Origin: Aradus depressus
Lineage: Eukaryota; Arthropoda; Insecta; Hemiptera; Aradidae
Length of the DNA: 64,000 nucleotides
Direction of reading: 5' to 3'
Assembly (NCBI GenBank): GCA_963662175.1
Contig: OY759224.1
Coordinates: forward strand, 32,745,489-32,809,488
Positions 54,561-63,461 of this stretch are shown in pieces; position 1 is the first letter of the stretch; every line of letters starts with the position of its first letter. The notes beneath the pieces were generated by a model, which worked only from the letters and a program-made list of their open reading frames with translations, searched no databases and had not been told where the DNA came from. Made by a program: the position numbers and the translations under genes.

Positions 54561-54734
54561 CGACCACCTCGATTGCAGCGCTCTTTACCTGTTCAGTCTA
54601 GTTTTTTTTTTTTTTTGTTAGAAACCGGTTACGGATTGTGACGTAAGGAAACCCATTATATTTATTCTCATCCCTTGCCCAGTTTTCGTGCTTTATTTGT
54701 GATTATTATTAGTGAAAAATGAGTTCGCAATATT

Positions 54735-54845
54735 CTCACGTTACCGCCAGTAGCTCATCGGGTAGAGGAAAAACCTTGAGTACGCAGTGGTTCGGATGGG
54801 ACGTTAAGCGATGGTCCCGAGCCTGTACAATGTATACGAAATACA
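54735..54845 (+). repeat. SINE, internally deleted
   Basis: cgccagtagctcatcgggta (decayed A box) is followed soon by gtggttcggatgggacgtta, then agcgatggtcccgagcctgt. The stretch between the B box and the ggatgggacg landmark is missing. Confidence 0.7.
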
Positions 54846-54879
54846 GTGGAAGACCCTCTGGTTCCAAAAATATATTAAA

Positions 54880-55319
54880 AATCTCCTGTCTGTCAGATTG
54901 TGTGTCTGTGGACACGATAACTCCCGATAAATTGAATGTGTAGACACGAAATTTTATATGTGTATCCAAAAACCCCTAACGACGACCATCTATCGATTTT
55001 CAGCCAAAATTGGGCAGAAGGGAAGGGGAGGAATCAGTGGAAAGAGGCTCAACACAAAACCCCCCAATAACCGATGTAAAGAATTTATCGACATGAAATT
55101 TCATATTTTATATGTGAAACCAGAACCCTCAAACGATGACAAATATAGTTTTAAATATAATTTTCAGCCAAATCGACTAAAGGGAAAGGGATTAGGGGGT
55201 GATTAACACGAATAGTGACGACACTTATTATTTTCAGTGGAATCTGCAGAAGGCAAGGGGGCTCGACTCAAAAACCTCAATAACTGCCGATGTATTGAAT
55301 TTATCGACACAAAATTTAA
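54880..55319 (+). repeat. Family B copy, left part
   Basis: Plus-strand modules: gtggacacgataactcccga, ccctaacgacgaccatctat, gattttcagccaaaattggg, and two more, ending ttatcgacacaaaatttaa at the Tigger-like insertion. It continues at 56913. Confidence 0.8.
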
Positions 55320-55540
55320 TACAGTGAAACCTGGTTAAGGCCCTGGATATGTGAGAAACCTCTATTACTGATAATTACAATGAAGTCCCGACATTTTTGC
55401 ATTGAAATACCTCTGTTACTGGGAATTTTCAAACCTTTTTAATTGAGATTTGATTTCTTACATGTTTTCGATGTTTACCTCTATATTTGAGACTGTAGCT
55501 CAATAACTTGTATAAGTAAGGCACTTCATGAGGTTACGAC

Positions 55541-55825
55541 GATGACGTATTAATTTCAGAAGAGCCCACTGACGACGACATAGTTTCTGCGTGCTCTTCT
55601 TCCTCTTTGAAGATGGAAGAAGAAGAAGAGGAGGGTTGTGAAGAGATTTCAGAAAGAGTATCAAAGCGTGACGCAGAAAAAGCATTAGAAACCTTACATA
55701 AATATTTTGAGATGTCAAATATTGATAATCCTGGCATATTTGATCAAACTTATACTATCGAGAAACACCTTAAAGCTACTAGCACTCAAATACAAACTAA
55801 TATAATAGATTTTTTTAAGTCATAA
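55541..55825 (+). pseudogene. Tigger/pogo-like transposase C-terminal remnant
   Basis: The frame reads EPTDDDIVSACSSSS, an acidic EEEEEEG run, then SKRDAEKALETLHKYFEMSN, a spacer and TQIQTNIIDFFKS-stop. An acidic stretch, an EA-x-ALE-x-x-x-Y-E helix and a final Q-x-x-I-x-DFF are typical of the C-terminus of Tigger/jerky-like pogo transposases. An acceptor-like tttcag precedes it at 55535-55540. The DNA-binding and catalytic parts are missing. Confidence 0.75.
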
Positions 55826-55842
55826 GTTTAGTAGTATGGTTT

Positions 55843-55855
55843 TGAAAAATAAAAA
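55843..55855. repeat. Target-site duplication, left (tgaaaaataaaaa)
   Basis: The 13-mer tgaaaaataaaaa recurs at 56682-56694 and frames the Jockey copy. Confidence 0.88.
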
Positions 55856-56681
55856 CAACAACAACAACATTTATTTGGACCAGCAAGATGATGCTTTACA
55901 CAAATATATATATAAAATAAAGGGTTTAAAATAGAAAGTCCTGGTACAGTCCTTGTTTGAGTCGCCTCCCTGGAGTAGGCGCTCCTAGACTGTAGTGTAC
56001 AGCCCCGGAACAATGCAGGGCTTCGTGGTGGTTCTTCACTAGTTTCTCGATGTGAGCTGCAAATAGAGGAACTCCTGACAAACCAGGGTGCGTTTGTTGC
56101 TATTCGGAGTACTTTGTTGTGAAATGTTTGTAGTCGTTTCATGTTAGTGTTGCTGGTACCGATCCAGACTGGACAGGCGTTAGAAGTGGAAGTAGGAGTG
56201 TCTTGTATAGCAGAATAGTACATGTGTGTTTAAGTGGCGTGTTTCTGTTTATGAGAGGGTAGAGGGTGTTAAGTCGTGAATATGCTAGCTGTAGTTTTCT
56301 GTTAATGTGTAGTTTCCATGTGAGTCGTGTACCCAAAAGTACTCCAAAATAGCGCACACCCTGTTCCTTGGGGTTCCAGAGAATTGGGAGGTCATCAATT
56401 TGCAGCTGACGTTGTTCCTCTATGGAGAATCTGCGGAGAGCGAAGATTTTAGTTTCAGTCTTTCCTACGTTAAGTTGGAGTCTCCATTTCGAAAACCAGA
56501 GGGAAACTTCTGTCAGGGTTTCCTGGAGCTTTTCAATGGCGACGGAGAGGACACTATGCTGACATGCGATCATTGTATCATCTGCATACGTGGCTAATGT
56601 CGCAGTGGGAGTTTCGGGGATGTCTTGTGTGTACAAATTAAAAAGGAGGGGGCTCAGAATAGTATCTTGAGGGACCCCAGC
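55856..56681 (-). mobile_element. 5'-truncated Jockey copy, same family as 12.0-17.6 kb
   Basis: The minus strand encodes the reverse transcriptase from just before the catalytic site: AGVPQDTILSPLLFNLYTQD, ATLATYADDTMIACQHS with an intact YADD, VGKTETKIFALRRF, VRYFGVLLGTRLTWKLHINR, and LLYKTLLLPLLTP. A frameshift near 56190 shifts the C-terminus (ACPVWIGTS, NAPWFVRSSS). The 3' end is ccaaataaa followed by (TTG)n, matching the tail at 17550-17578. It clearly belongs to the larger element's family but is independently inserted. Confidence 0.92.
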
Positions 56682-56694
56682 TGAAAAATAAAAA
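56682..56694. repeat. Target-site duplication, right (tgaaaaataaaaa)
   Basis: Second copy of the 13-mer at 55843-55855. Confidence 0.88.
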
Positions 56695-56912
56695 TTGGAC
56701 ATAATAACAACATAAAATATGCATTTTTCTTTAAAATTTTCACCTCTATAAATAAGAAACGATACATTTCGACCTCTCTTAGCGAGACTTTATAAATAAA
56801 ACAACTGTAATTTCAAACCTGCCTATTTGGAAAACTGGGTAAATGAAAAGCCTCTGTAAGTAATAAAAAATCCTAGGTCCCTTGAGATCCCAGTTAAACA
56901 AGTTTCACTGTA

Positions 56913-57025
56913 TATGGATTTAGGAGCCTCTATGTAAGTCAACTTATATTAGCTCAAACGGTCGACTGGTTTTGGAGGAGGAGCGAAAAGTTAATAGATT
57001 AATTCGTTCTTTTTTCTTTAGTCTT
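56913..57025 (+). repeat. Family B copy, right part
   Basis: Resumes with tggatttaggagcctctatg, then taagtcaacttatattagct and cggtcgactggttttggagg. Truncated after attaattcgttct. Confidence 0.8.
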
Positions 57026-57290
57026 GGACTTAGAAAACCATTAAAATAAATTATTGTTTATTTTCAATAATAAAATAAAAAATGTATATGCTCTAATACA
57101 CTTCTATAAATAAAAGTCTGGTCAGTACGTGCGTCATACAGCTGATTTCAGGTTTTATAAAATAAATAAAACCTCAAACTGCATCACATTACGTGTAATA
57201 TATTCAGGTGTTTCCGAGGTTGGAACAAGACGAGGTCGTACCTTCACCGTTTGGGGCACGTTTCAACGGCGCCTAGAAAATGTTTTGTTT
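57026..57290. other. No gene recognised
   Basis: AT-rich. A short plus frame through 57129-57422 spans the border with family B and is not coding. Confidence 0.35.
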
Positions 57291-57294
57291 ATAA

Positions 57295-57650
57295 CAAATA
57301 AAAAAGTTTTCGGAGAATCAATGGCTATGTACTTCCCCAGTAAAAATATATCAATCACGTTTCCGCTCTCCCTCCAAAGCCAATCGACCGTTTGGGCTAA
57401 AACTCAATATTTGACTTCATAGTGGCTTCTAAACCCTCATACTAAATGCTGCGTCGATATATTCATTATATCACATACTCTCCCCCCCCCCCCTCCCCCA
57501 CTTCGGCTGCTGATCTCGTTGAAAATTAATAGGTGTCACTTCACATATGAAATTTTGCATCGTTAGAGGGTTTTCAATTTACAAATGAAATTTCATAGTG
57601 GGAGGTATCGTGTTCACAGAAACACAGACAAACAGACATTTTTTTTTAAA
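57295..57650 (-). repeat. Family B copy
   Basis: cggagaatcaatggctatgt, acttccccagtaaaaatata, ctctccctccaaagccaatc and modules up to gtgttcacagaaacacagac. Confidence 0.8.
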
Positions 57651-58140
57651 GTGAAACTTTACGTTCTCTGGGCAACTTGGGGGACTAAGCTGGTAAATGA
57701 GTTACGAAATTATGTGACGAGCTGATAAGAGAGGGAGTGAGTTGAAAAGAGAGAGAAAAAGCGTGCGCGCACACCCGCCGGCTCGAATCTTGAAGTCTAG
57801 GCAACAGAAGACCTTCCACCCCCCACCACACTACATCAAACCGATCTGAATAGATCTTTAATGATTTTTTTTTTTTTATAACACTAATAATTAAGTCACA
57901 CTGTACAGTATATACTGGATATAAATTTTTTTTTTAAATATAAAATAATACATGTTTATGATGAGTACATCAAGTATGAAGTAGTGGCAACACTGGTCAT
58001 GGTTGTGATGGTTACAATCGTGTTACCGAAATTCGTTTATTTATGTATATAGTATTTGGCCGAGGATCAGTGCTACTTTTCAATATGAAACCTGAATGTG
58101 CAGGTATTTTTAAAAATAAGCATAATATTAAATTAAAATG
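57651..58140. other. No gene recognised
   Basis: A short GC-richer patch at 57720-57840 contains a GA-rich run and gtgcgcgcacac. No coding evidence. Confidence 0.35.
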
Positions 58141-58204
58141 ATACTGCTTTCATTTTAACCTTTCTCCAGTAGTCTGTCAAGAGTTGGGAGAGACATTAAC
58201 CGCT

Positions 58205-58455
58205 CATTTTAGCTGGAGATTTTGATATCAATTTTGCTCAGCCTCAGATAAATTTAAGTGCAAATGAATAATAATCCGAATGAGCCTACAACAAGATATG
58301 GCACTAAAATCGATGCAGTTTTCTCCAGGTATCTTAAAAACTTGCTTTCAAAAACTTACATTTCTTATTTCTCTTACCATAGGCCTATTGTCTCTACATT
58401 GAAATCAAATGTAGTGATTTCTGATGTTCCTAACAATGTTGTTTTAACAAATTAA
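58205..58455 (+). pseudogene. Endonuclease-domain remnant of a mobile element (Helitron-like candidate)
   Basis: The plus strand reads LAGDFDINFAQPQINLSANE (the catalytic GDFN motif of endonuclease/exonuclease/phosphatase enzymes, here GDFD), then in an adjoining frame MNNNPNEPTTRYGTKIDAVF and SRYLKNLLSKTYISYFSYHR, then PIVS. Proteins with a T-R-GT-IDAVFSRY...YFSYH-PIV ending occur in insects as C-terminal endonuclease parts of Helitron-type or related polyproteins. The rest is missing. Confidence 0.5.
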
Positions 58456-58614
58456 TAGAAATAAAATAAGCCAGTAAATAAAACTGTTTGCACATAAAAT
58501 GTTGAGTTAATTGAGAAATCCGGTACAACATAAAAATAATATTTATGGATCAAAAAACAAAAAAATTAAAAAATCGCGAAAGAAGTTTCATTTCTGGTGT
58601 GTGTTCCAAGCACA

Positions 58615-59005
58615 CACTATTTTTTGTTTAATTTTTGAAATCTGTTAGAAAACATGAAATTTCGTTGAAAATTCCTCATTGAATTTTTGACTTTCCCTGT
58701 ACTTCGTTTAGCTGAGGAAATACTGTTTTGATATGAAAAAAATAAATAAGAATAATAATAGCAAAAAACCGGTCTTTCGAGAAAAAACTTGTCGGGTCAA
58801 TGTGTTTTTTGTCCTACTTTTCAACTAAAATTAATTCGGTTTCCAAAATGTCAGATTCTTTTAGCATCAGTAAAAGTTAAGGAAACGTTTTATTTCTCTA
58901 GCATAGGGGAAGTTATCGATCAGAAATTTGATTTCGAGTTTTCAATGGAATATCATGTTTTCCGAATCTCTGAATCCAAGATTAATGAAAAAAAAAAGGA
59001 TAAAC
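58615..59005. repeat. Family B 5' ends, minus then plus
   Basis: 58640-58715 is a minus-strand 5' end (gaaaacatgaaatttcgttg ... gtacttcgtttagctgagga). 58895-58985 is a plus-strand one (gcataggggaagttatcgat ... cgagttttcaatggaatat). Confidence 0.6.
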
Positions 59006-59023
59006 ATATTGATGAGAAATTTT

Positions 59024-59060
59024 ATGCCCGGGCATGAGTCACAGTAACTAACTACTTATT
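59024..59060 (+). repeat. SINE 3' terminus
   Basis: gcccgggcatgagtcacagt followed by aactaacta, the last bases of the SINE family. Confidence 0.65.
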
Positions 59061-59631
59061 TTATAATTACCTGTAGGACTCTATTTTTCATCTACTACAA
59101 ACTTCCAACCTTTAAAATATATATAAACCAGACTTATAAGAATACCGTATGTGAATTATCATGAAAATTCGATCAATCGTTAATAGCAGTCATTTAATGC
59201 GTCCCCCTTCACGTTCGCATAGTCTACATTCTAAGTCGGGTCTTCCTTGAGATACCCTAAAAATTTCATGAATATAGGATCAGCCGTTTTTGAGTTATTA
59301 GACAACAGACAATTAACTTTTGGATGTAGTCTTCAAAATGGCGTAATGCCCGACCCTCATTATTACTTACTTTGTTAATATTATCATCTTTATCACTTAT
59401 TAAAATATCGCATTGGGAGGGGGGGGGGGGTCTTAAATTTTCTGAAAGTTGCCTCCGTAGTCCTTCGAAAGTTTATTTCAAAGATGCTTACAAACAGGAA
59501 CTTTGCTTCCTGGGGCCATCATCCTCAAACAATGAAAAATATGGAAAAAAAAAAAAATTGTATGCAAAACTTTCTTTTTTTTTAAAAAACCTTTAAAATA
59601 ATAAACAACATAACCTCCCTTTCTATTGTAG
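59061..59631. other. Upstream region of the secreted-protein gene
   Basis: AT-rich, no repeat family recognised. It ends in a pyrimidine tract and tag at 59629-59631, which could be an acceptor for a 5' untranslated exon further left. Confidence 0.35.
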
Positions 59632-59681
59632 ACATGAAAGTTAGTCTGCAAGCAGCGCTTCTGGTGGTGGGCTGTGTCAAC
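59632..59681 (+). CDS. Secreted-protein gene, candidate exon 1 (signal peptide start)
   Basis: ATG at 59634 opens MKVSLQAALLVVGCVN and the exon ends in phase 0 at a weak donor, GTAGTC. Exon 2 begins in phase 0 with MCIAVSAVSS. The joined N-terminus, MKVSLQAALLVVGCVNMCIA followed by VSA, is a textbook signal peptide with probable cleavage after AVSA. So I infer a secreted or lumenal host protein. The weak donor is the main doubt; 20338-20376 is an alternative first exon with a stronger one. Confidence 0.55.
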
Positions 59682-59934
59682 GTAGTCTCCATACCATATA
59701 CTGTCTTTTTATCCAATTATGGTATCTCTTATTACACTAGTTTAAAATGTATTCTGATACATATTGTGTAAAGATAAGGATATGTGTTTTCAAATAGCTC
59801 CAGAGACAGCGGACATGATGCATTTCCTTGCATTGCAGTTCCAACAATTCTGAGAAATACCAACGTGCAATGCAACTTTTACCTTCGTCAAACTACGTAA
59901 TCAACCTGTTTTATAAAACCGTTACTTTTTTTTT

Positions 59935-60030
59935 CTTACTTCCCCACCGTAAGATATGTAATCGGTCTGAAATTCGATGCGGAGTTTTAAATGGAATTTC
60001 ATGTGTTCTGATTTCAACTCCTTGTGATGT
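59935..60030 (+). repeat. Family B 5' end in intron 1
   Basis: cttccccaccgtaagatatg, taatcggtctgaaattcgat and aaatggaatttcatgtgttc. Confidence 0.55.
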
Positions 60031-60159
60031 ATAAAAATAATACACACATTAAATTATTAATAATAAAAAAAATAATAATAATTATATTTATTTTTCTATA
60101 AAAAGAAACAGAATTAGTAAATAAATAATAAGAACATTTTTAAAACAAATGCCACTAAA

Positions 60160-60860
60160 AAACAAAACAGGGCCATCAGCTGTTTTATTAGTGTGTGTAG
60201 AGAGTCGAGGTCTTAAAAAATGGCGACGGTGTGAGTGAACATGGACAGTGATGTTTAGGCTTAAGATGTAATGAACTAAATAGGAGTGTATTGACGGTGA
60301 AACTGATCCAAAAAGAAGGTACTTTTATTTGTTTACATGTATAGGATATATGCCTAGAAATATATAACTTAAATTTTAAAGAATGACCAATAATATAAAA
60401 GAGAAAAAAATAATGAATTAGTTTTAAGATTTTTTCCTTTGATTTTTTGTTTGTTTCAATGTTTAGTTTTTTTATTTTATAATGTAGATGATTTAAGAAA
60501 ATAAACCCAATATTTGTTCTAGTAAATTCTTTTCTATTCATTTTCCCAGTTGGCCGAATAAGATTATTTGAAAACCTTTGGATTAGATTTTATATTTTTG
60601 CAAAATTTAGAAGACAAGAATGGCATCTCTTTAGAAATCCAAATGAAAAGTTTAATTGAAATTTTTTTAAAATATACGTGCACTTTCTTCAAAATTGCAC
60701 GTCTTGAACTTTTGATATTTTTTTTCAGGGCCCTTTTCGAAAAACTACTGTAGAAATCAAAATTTAGTAAAAGAAAAGAGACAAAACGTCTACTTATTAT
60801 TTAATTCAATTATTATTATTTATATTTTTATCATTTATTTAAGATGAACATTTAAACCTC
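60160..60860 (-). repeat. Family C repeat, inverted copy in intron 1
   Basis: Minus-strand homologue of 44990-46360 without the GC-rich insert. Anchors include catcagctg, aaggtacttttatttg, ataatgtagatgattta, caaaattgcacgtcttgaac and cccttttcgaaaaactactg. Confidence 0.75.
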
Positions 60861-60905
60861 TCTTTTTTTTAACCACAATAATAAAACTATTTTTTTCACT
60901 TTCAG

Positions 60906-61015
60906 ATGTGTATAGCTGTGAGTGCGGTGTCCAGTAGCAGTAGCAGTATAGAACGACATCGTAGGGAGCTGAAACCAGTCAGGTTCCCTGCTTCATCGAA
61001 TTCTCGTCCTCTTAG
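60906..61015 (+). CDS. Secreted-protein gene, exon 2
   Basis: The acceptor ttttttcactttcag is strong. The 110-base exon encodes MCIAVSAVSSSSSSIERHRR, then ELKPVRFPASSNSRPL and two bases of an Arg codon, followed by the donor GTCAGT. It starts in phase 0 and ends in phase 2. The region after the predicted cleavage site is Ser-rich and then basic, with an RR pair that could be a processing site. No known domain. Likely function unknown; a peptide precursor or small secreted factor is possible. Confidence 0.65.
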
Positions 61016-61024
61016 GTCAGTATA

Positions 61025-61120
61025 AAATAATAACAATAATAATAATAATATTTATTTCCGTTAAACCATAACAAGGTAATAGGTTACGCCATAAACATAT
61101 GTACATCAAGATAGCTCATA
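61025..61120 (-). repeat. Retroelement tail with ATT microsatellite, intron 2
   Basis: aataataataataatattta followed by tttccgttaaaccataacaa, the same junction as at 19650-19676 and 47395-47425. Read on the minus strand it is a 3' end with an (ATT)n tail. Confidence 0.6.
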
Positions 61121-61149
61121 AATCTCAGGGTCGGAGACATGCCTTCTTT

Positions 61150-61315
61150 TGGATGGGACGTTAAGCGATGGTCCCGAGCCTGTACAATGTCAGATACTCG
61201 TTAAAAACCCCCTACCCTAGGTGAAATTTAAGGTAGGCAAAATTAAGGACTCTACAGTCGGGCTCATGACCACTAGGGTGATGAAAGAGCGCATAGTAGC
61301 CGTTATGACCTAGTA
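61150..61315 (+). repeat. SINE body in intron 2
   Basis: ggatgggacgttaagcgatg, gtcccgagcctgtacaatgt, cagatactcgttaaaaaccc, aaggtaggcaaaattaagga and gtgatgaaagagcgc. Head missing. Confidence 0.85.
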
Positions 61316-61784
61316 GTTTATAAATGGTAAGAAAAAAATATTTCATTAAGCACAGTTTTCAGAATTTATTTAATTTTGATATTTTTTTCTTACGTATAAA
61401 GACTAACAATCTGATTTTTTGTAAAAACTTCAAGAGATTCATTTCAAGAGACATCTATGACGTGTAAACTGCAACACTTTTTTTTTTATGAATTCTTTAT
61501 TAACTGAGATAATTTCTACTAAAAATACATTTCTAAACAAAGTTTTTTTTGTTTTTTCTCGAATGTTTGTCTGATAAGTGCTTAAGGTGTGCGAAATCTC
61601 TGAAAGTACTGCAGCAAAAACGTTGCTTAATTTGGCCTGAACGTTTTGCTTGAAAGGTGACTGCGCAATAAAGGCTCTCATGATATTACAGTATAAAAAA
61701 TTGGATTGAAAGTGATCTGTTAGTTACATATTGACATAAATGGTCTCATTTGTATCTGAAGTTATAAAACAGAAAAGCATTTTT

Positions 61785-62328
61785 ACTTCCCCAGCTCTTC
61801 GAAGTAGGTATAGGGGCAGTTATGAAGTCGTTCCAAAATTCGATTCGGAATTTTCAACGGAATTTCATGTTTTCCAACATTAAAACATTTCTGTGTGTCT
61901 CTGTGTGACACGATAACTCTCGATAGAATGAAAACTTTATAAGTGAATCCAGAACCCTATAACGACATGACGTGTTGATTTTCAGTCAAATCGACCAAAG
62001 GGAAGGGGGAGATTAGGGGGGAGGCTTAACACAAAAACTCTAATAACAGCCGTTTTAATGAATGTATCGACATGAAATTTCATATTTAAAGTCAAAACCC
62101 AATGAGGACATAACCTGTCTAATTTCAGATATATCGACTGAAGGGAAGGGCGGGTTCAGGGGTGGGGGCTCAATTCAATAATCCCAATAACTGCCGATGT
62201 AATTGAATTAACAAAAGTTAGTATGAGGATTTAGGTGTAAGTTAACTGTTGAATATCAGCCCAAACGGTCGACTGGCTTTGGAGGCTACTTTGCCGGTGA
62301 TTCACCGATTACTTTTTTTTTTTTTTAA
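61785..62328 (+). repeat. Family B copy in intron 2, reference-quality
   Basis: From ccagctcttcgaagtaggta through gaaattcgattcggaatttt, three successive modules (each with a form of gaatgtatcgacatgaaatt, a ccaaaacccaatgaggac-like phrase and a purine-rich block), then cccaaacggtcgactggctt and ccggtgattcaccgattact, and a T-run. It shows the complete order of family B. Confidence 0.85.
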
Positions 62329-62410
62329 ATTTGGACAGACTATATTACTTTCTCCGGGAAAGTAATTAAGAGATATTTAAATAATTTCTAATATTATGTT
62401 ATTTTTGCAG

Positions 62411-62466
62411 GTACCCTTCAGATAATGTTGGATCTCCAGGCCCAGTCTTTCAGAACTCTCACAAAG
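62411..62466 (+). CDS. Secreted-protein gene, exon 3
   Basis: Acceptor tttttgcag, donor GTTTGT. 56 bases: the first base completes Arg, then YPSDNVGSPGPVFQNSHK and one base of the next codon. Phase 2 in and phase 1 out, fitting exons 2 and 4 exactly. The peptide is Pro/Gly/Asn-rich and without known motif. Confidence 0.65.
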
Positions 62467-62679
62467 GTTTGTTACTCCAATATCATACTTTTCTGTTTTG
62501 TTTACTAGCAGGTATAGGTGGCGTTGTTTGGGAGGCACCCCTGCATCAGTTTGTCCGTGCGTTAAGGCCACCTACCCCCTTCCTCATGCTCTACCCCCTT
62601 CAAAACCTTTAAAACGATGTGCTACTCAATATTTCAATCATGAAACTATTCTGGCGACCCCTCTACAGCTAGTTAGTTA

Positions 62680-62912
62680 ATTGTTATGACTCATGCCCGG
62701 GCTCTGACTACGAGGTCACTTTGCCTTCTACCTGGGCGCTCTTTTGTTGTCCTGGTGAACATGAGCCCGACTCTTCTGTGGGAGTCCTAAATTTTGCCTA
62801 CTCAGATTTTGTTAGGGGTCTTTAACAAGTCTGCTTGGGACCATCGCTTAACATCATCCGAAAGACGGCATGCTCAAGGTTGTTTCACCTCCCAGATAAA
62901 ACTCCTTAGTAG
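62680..62912 (-). repeat. SINE body in intron 3
   Basis: ttatgactcatgcccgggct, ctacctgggcgctctttt, gaacatgagcccgactcttc, ggaccatcgcttaacatcat and tcacctcccagataaaact. Head missing. Confidence 0.85.
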
Positions 62913-63397
62913 CCCCCCTTCTACAGCTGCTCTTCCCTGAACATTCAGATACGCCAAGTAGCTCATCCTTTTCCCCGATTATTCCTGACCAATAAAGGTA
63001 GAACGGTGTAAACATGCTCGAACAGATAGACATGAAATTTTAGTAAAATCGTATCTAGAAAATATTTATATTCTTTTCGGTTACCATATTTTTGCCATGC
63101 CATGTTTTTTTTGTTATGTTATTGATATTTTGATTGGTTAACATGTGTTTCATTGTGGTTCAAGGCATTATTATTAGAAATCATGAATATTTTTAATTAA
63201 TTTGTCTTATGAGTCAAATTAGTAGATATAATTTTTTTTTTCTTTGTTTCCGAGTCTGTTAAAATATATAATAAAAAAATATTTTTATTTATTTTTTAAT
63301 ATAGAATATATAAAAATTTTAGTTTTGAAAATGTTTAAAAACCGTATGAAACTGAAAATCGATCGAAACTATCATAATATAGATTTTTCTTTTTCAG

Positions 63398-63461
63398 TGG
63401 GGACATTTGAAAAGTCTATTGCATTGAGGAAATACTGCAACGGCTCAAGAGATCAAAAAAA
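63398..63461 (+). CDS. Secreted-protein gene, exon 4
   Basis: Acceptor tttctttttcag, donor GTAAGT (strong). 64 bases: two bases finish a Val codon, then GTFEKSIALRKYCNGSRDQK and two more bases. Phase 1 in and phase 2 out. It brings the first Cys of the predicted mature protein and a possible N-glycosylation site (NGS). The coding sequence continues beyond 64000. Confidence 0.65.

Larger units (their letters stand above)
55322..56910 (+). mobile_element. Tigger/pogo-like DNA transposon with nested Jockey copy
   Basis: Left end cagtgaaacctggttaaggc (55322) and right end, on the minus strand, cagtgaaacttgtttaactg (56910 inward) are inverted repeats. TA is duplicated at 55320-55321 and 56911-56912, as expected for Tc1/mariner-pogo elements. 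It contains the C-terminal piece of a Tigger-type transposase (55541-55825). Without the 839-bp Jockey insertion plus duplication it is only about 750 bp, an internally deleted derivative. It lies within family B, whose sequence is restored across the TA. Confidence 0.88.

Noticed and set aside
59634..59774. MKVSLQAALLVVGCVNVVSI as a continuous ORF past 59681
   Set aside because: It soon ends at a stop without domain; splicing at 59681 to exon 2 gives a coherent signal peptide instead.
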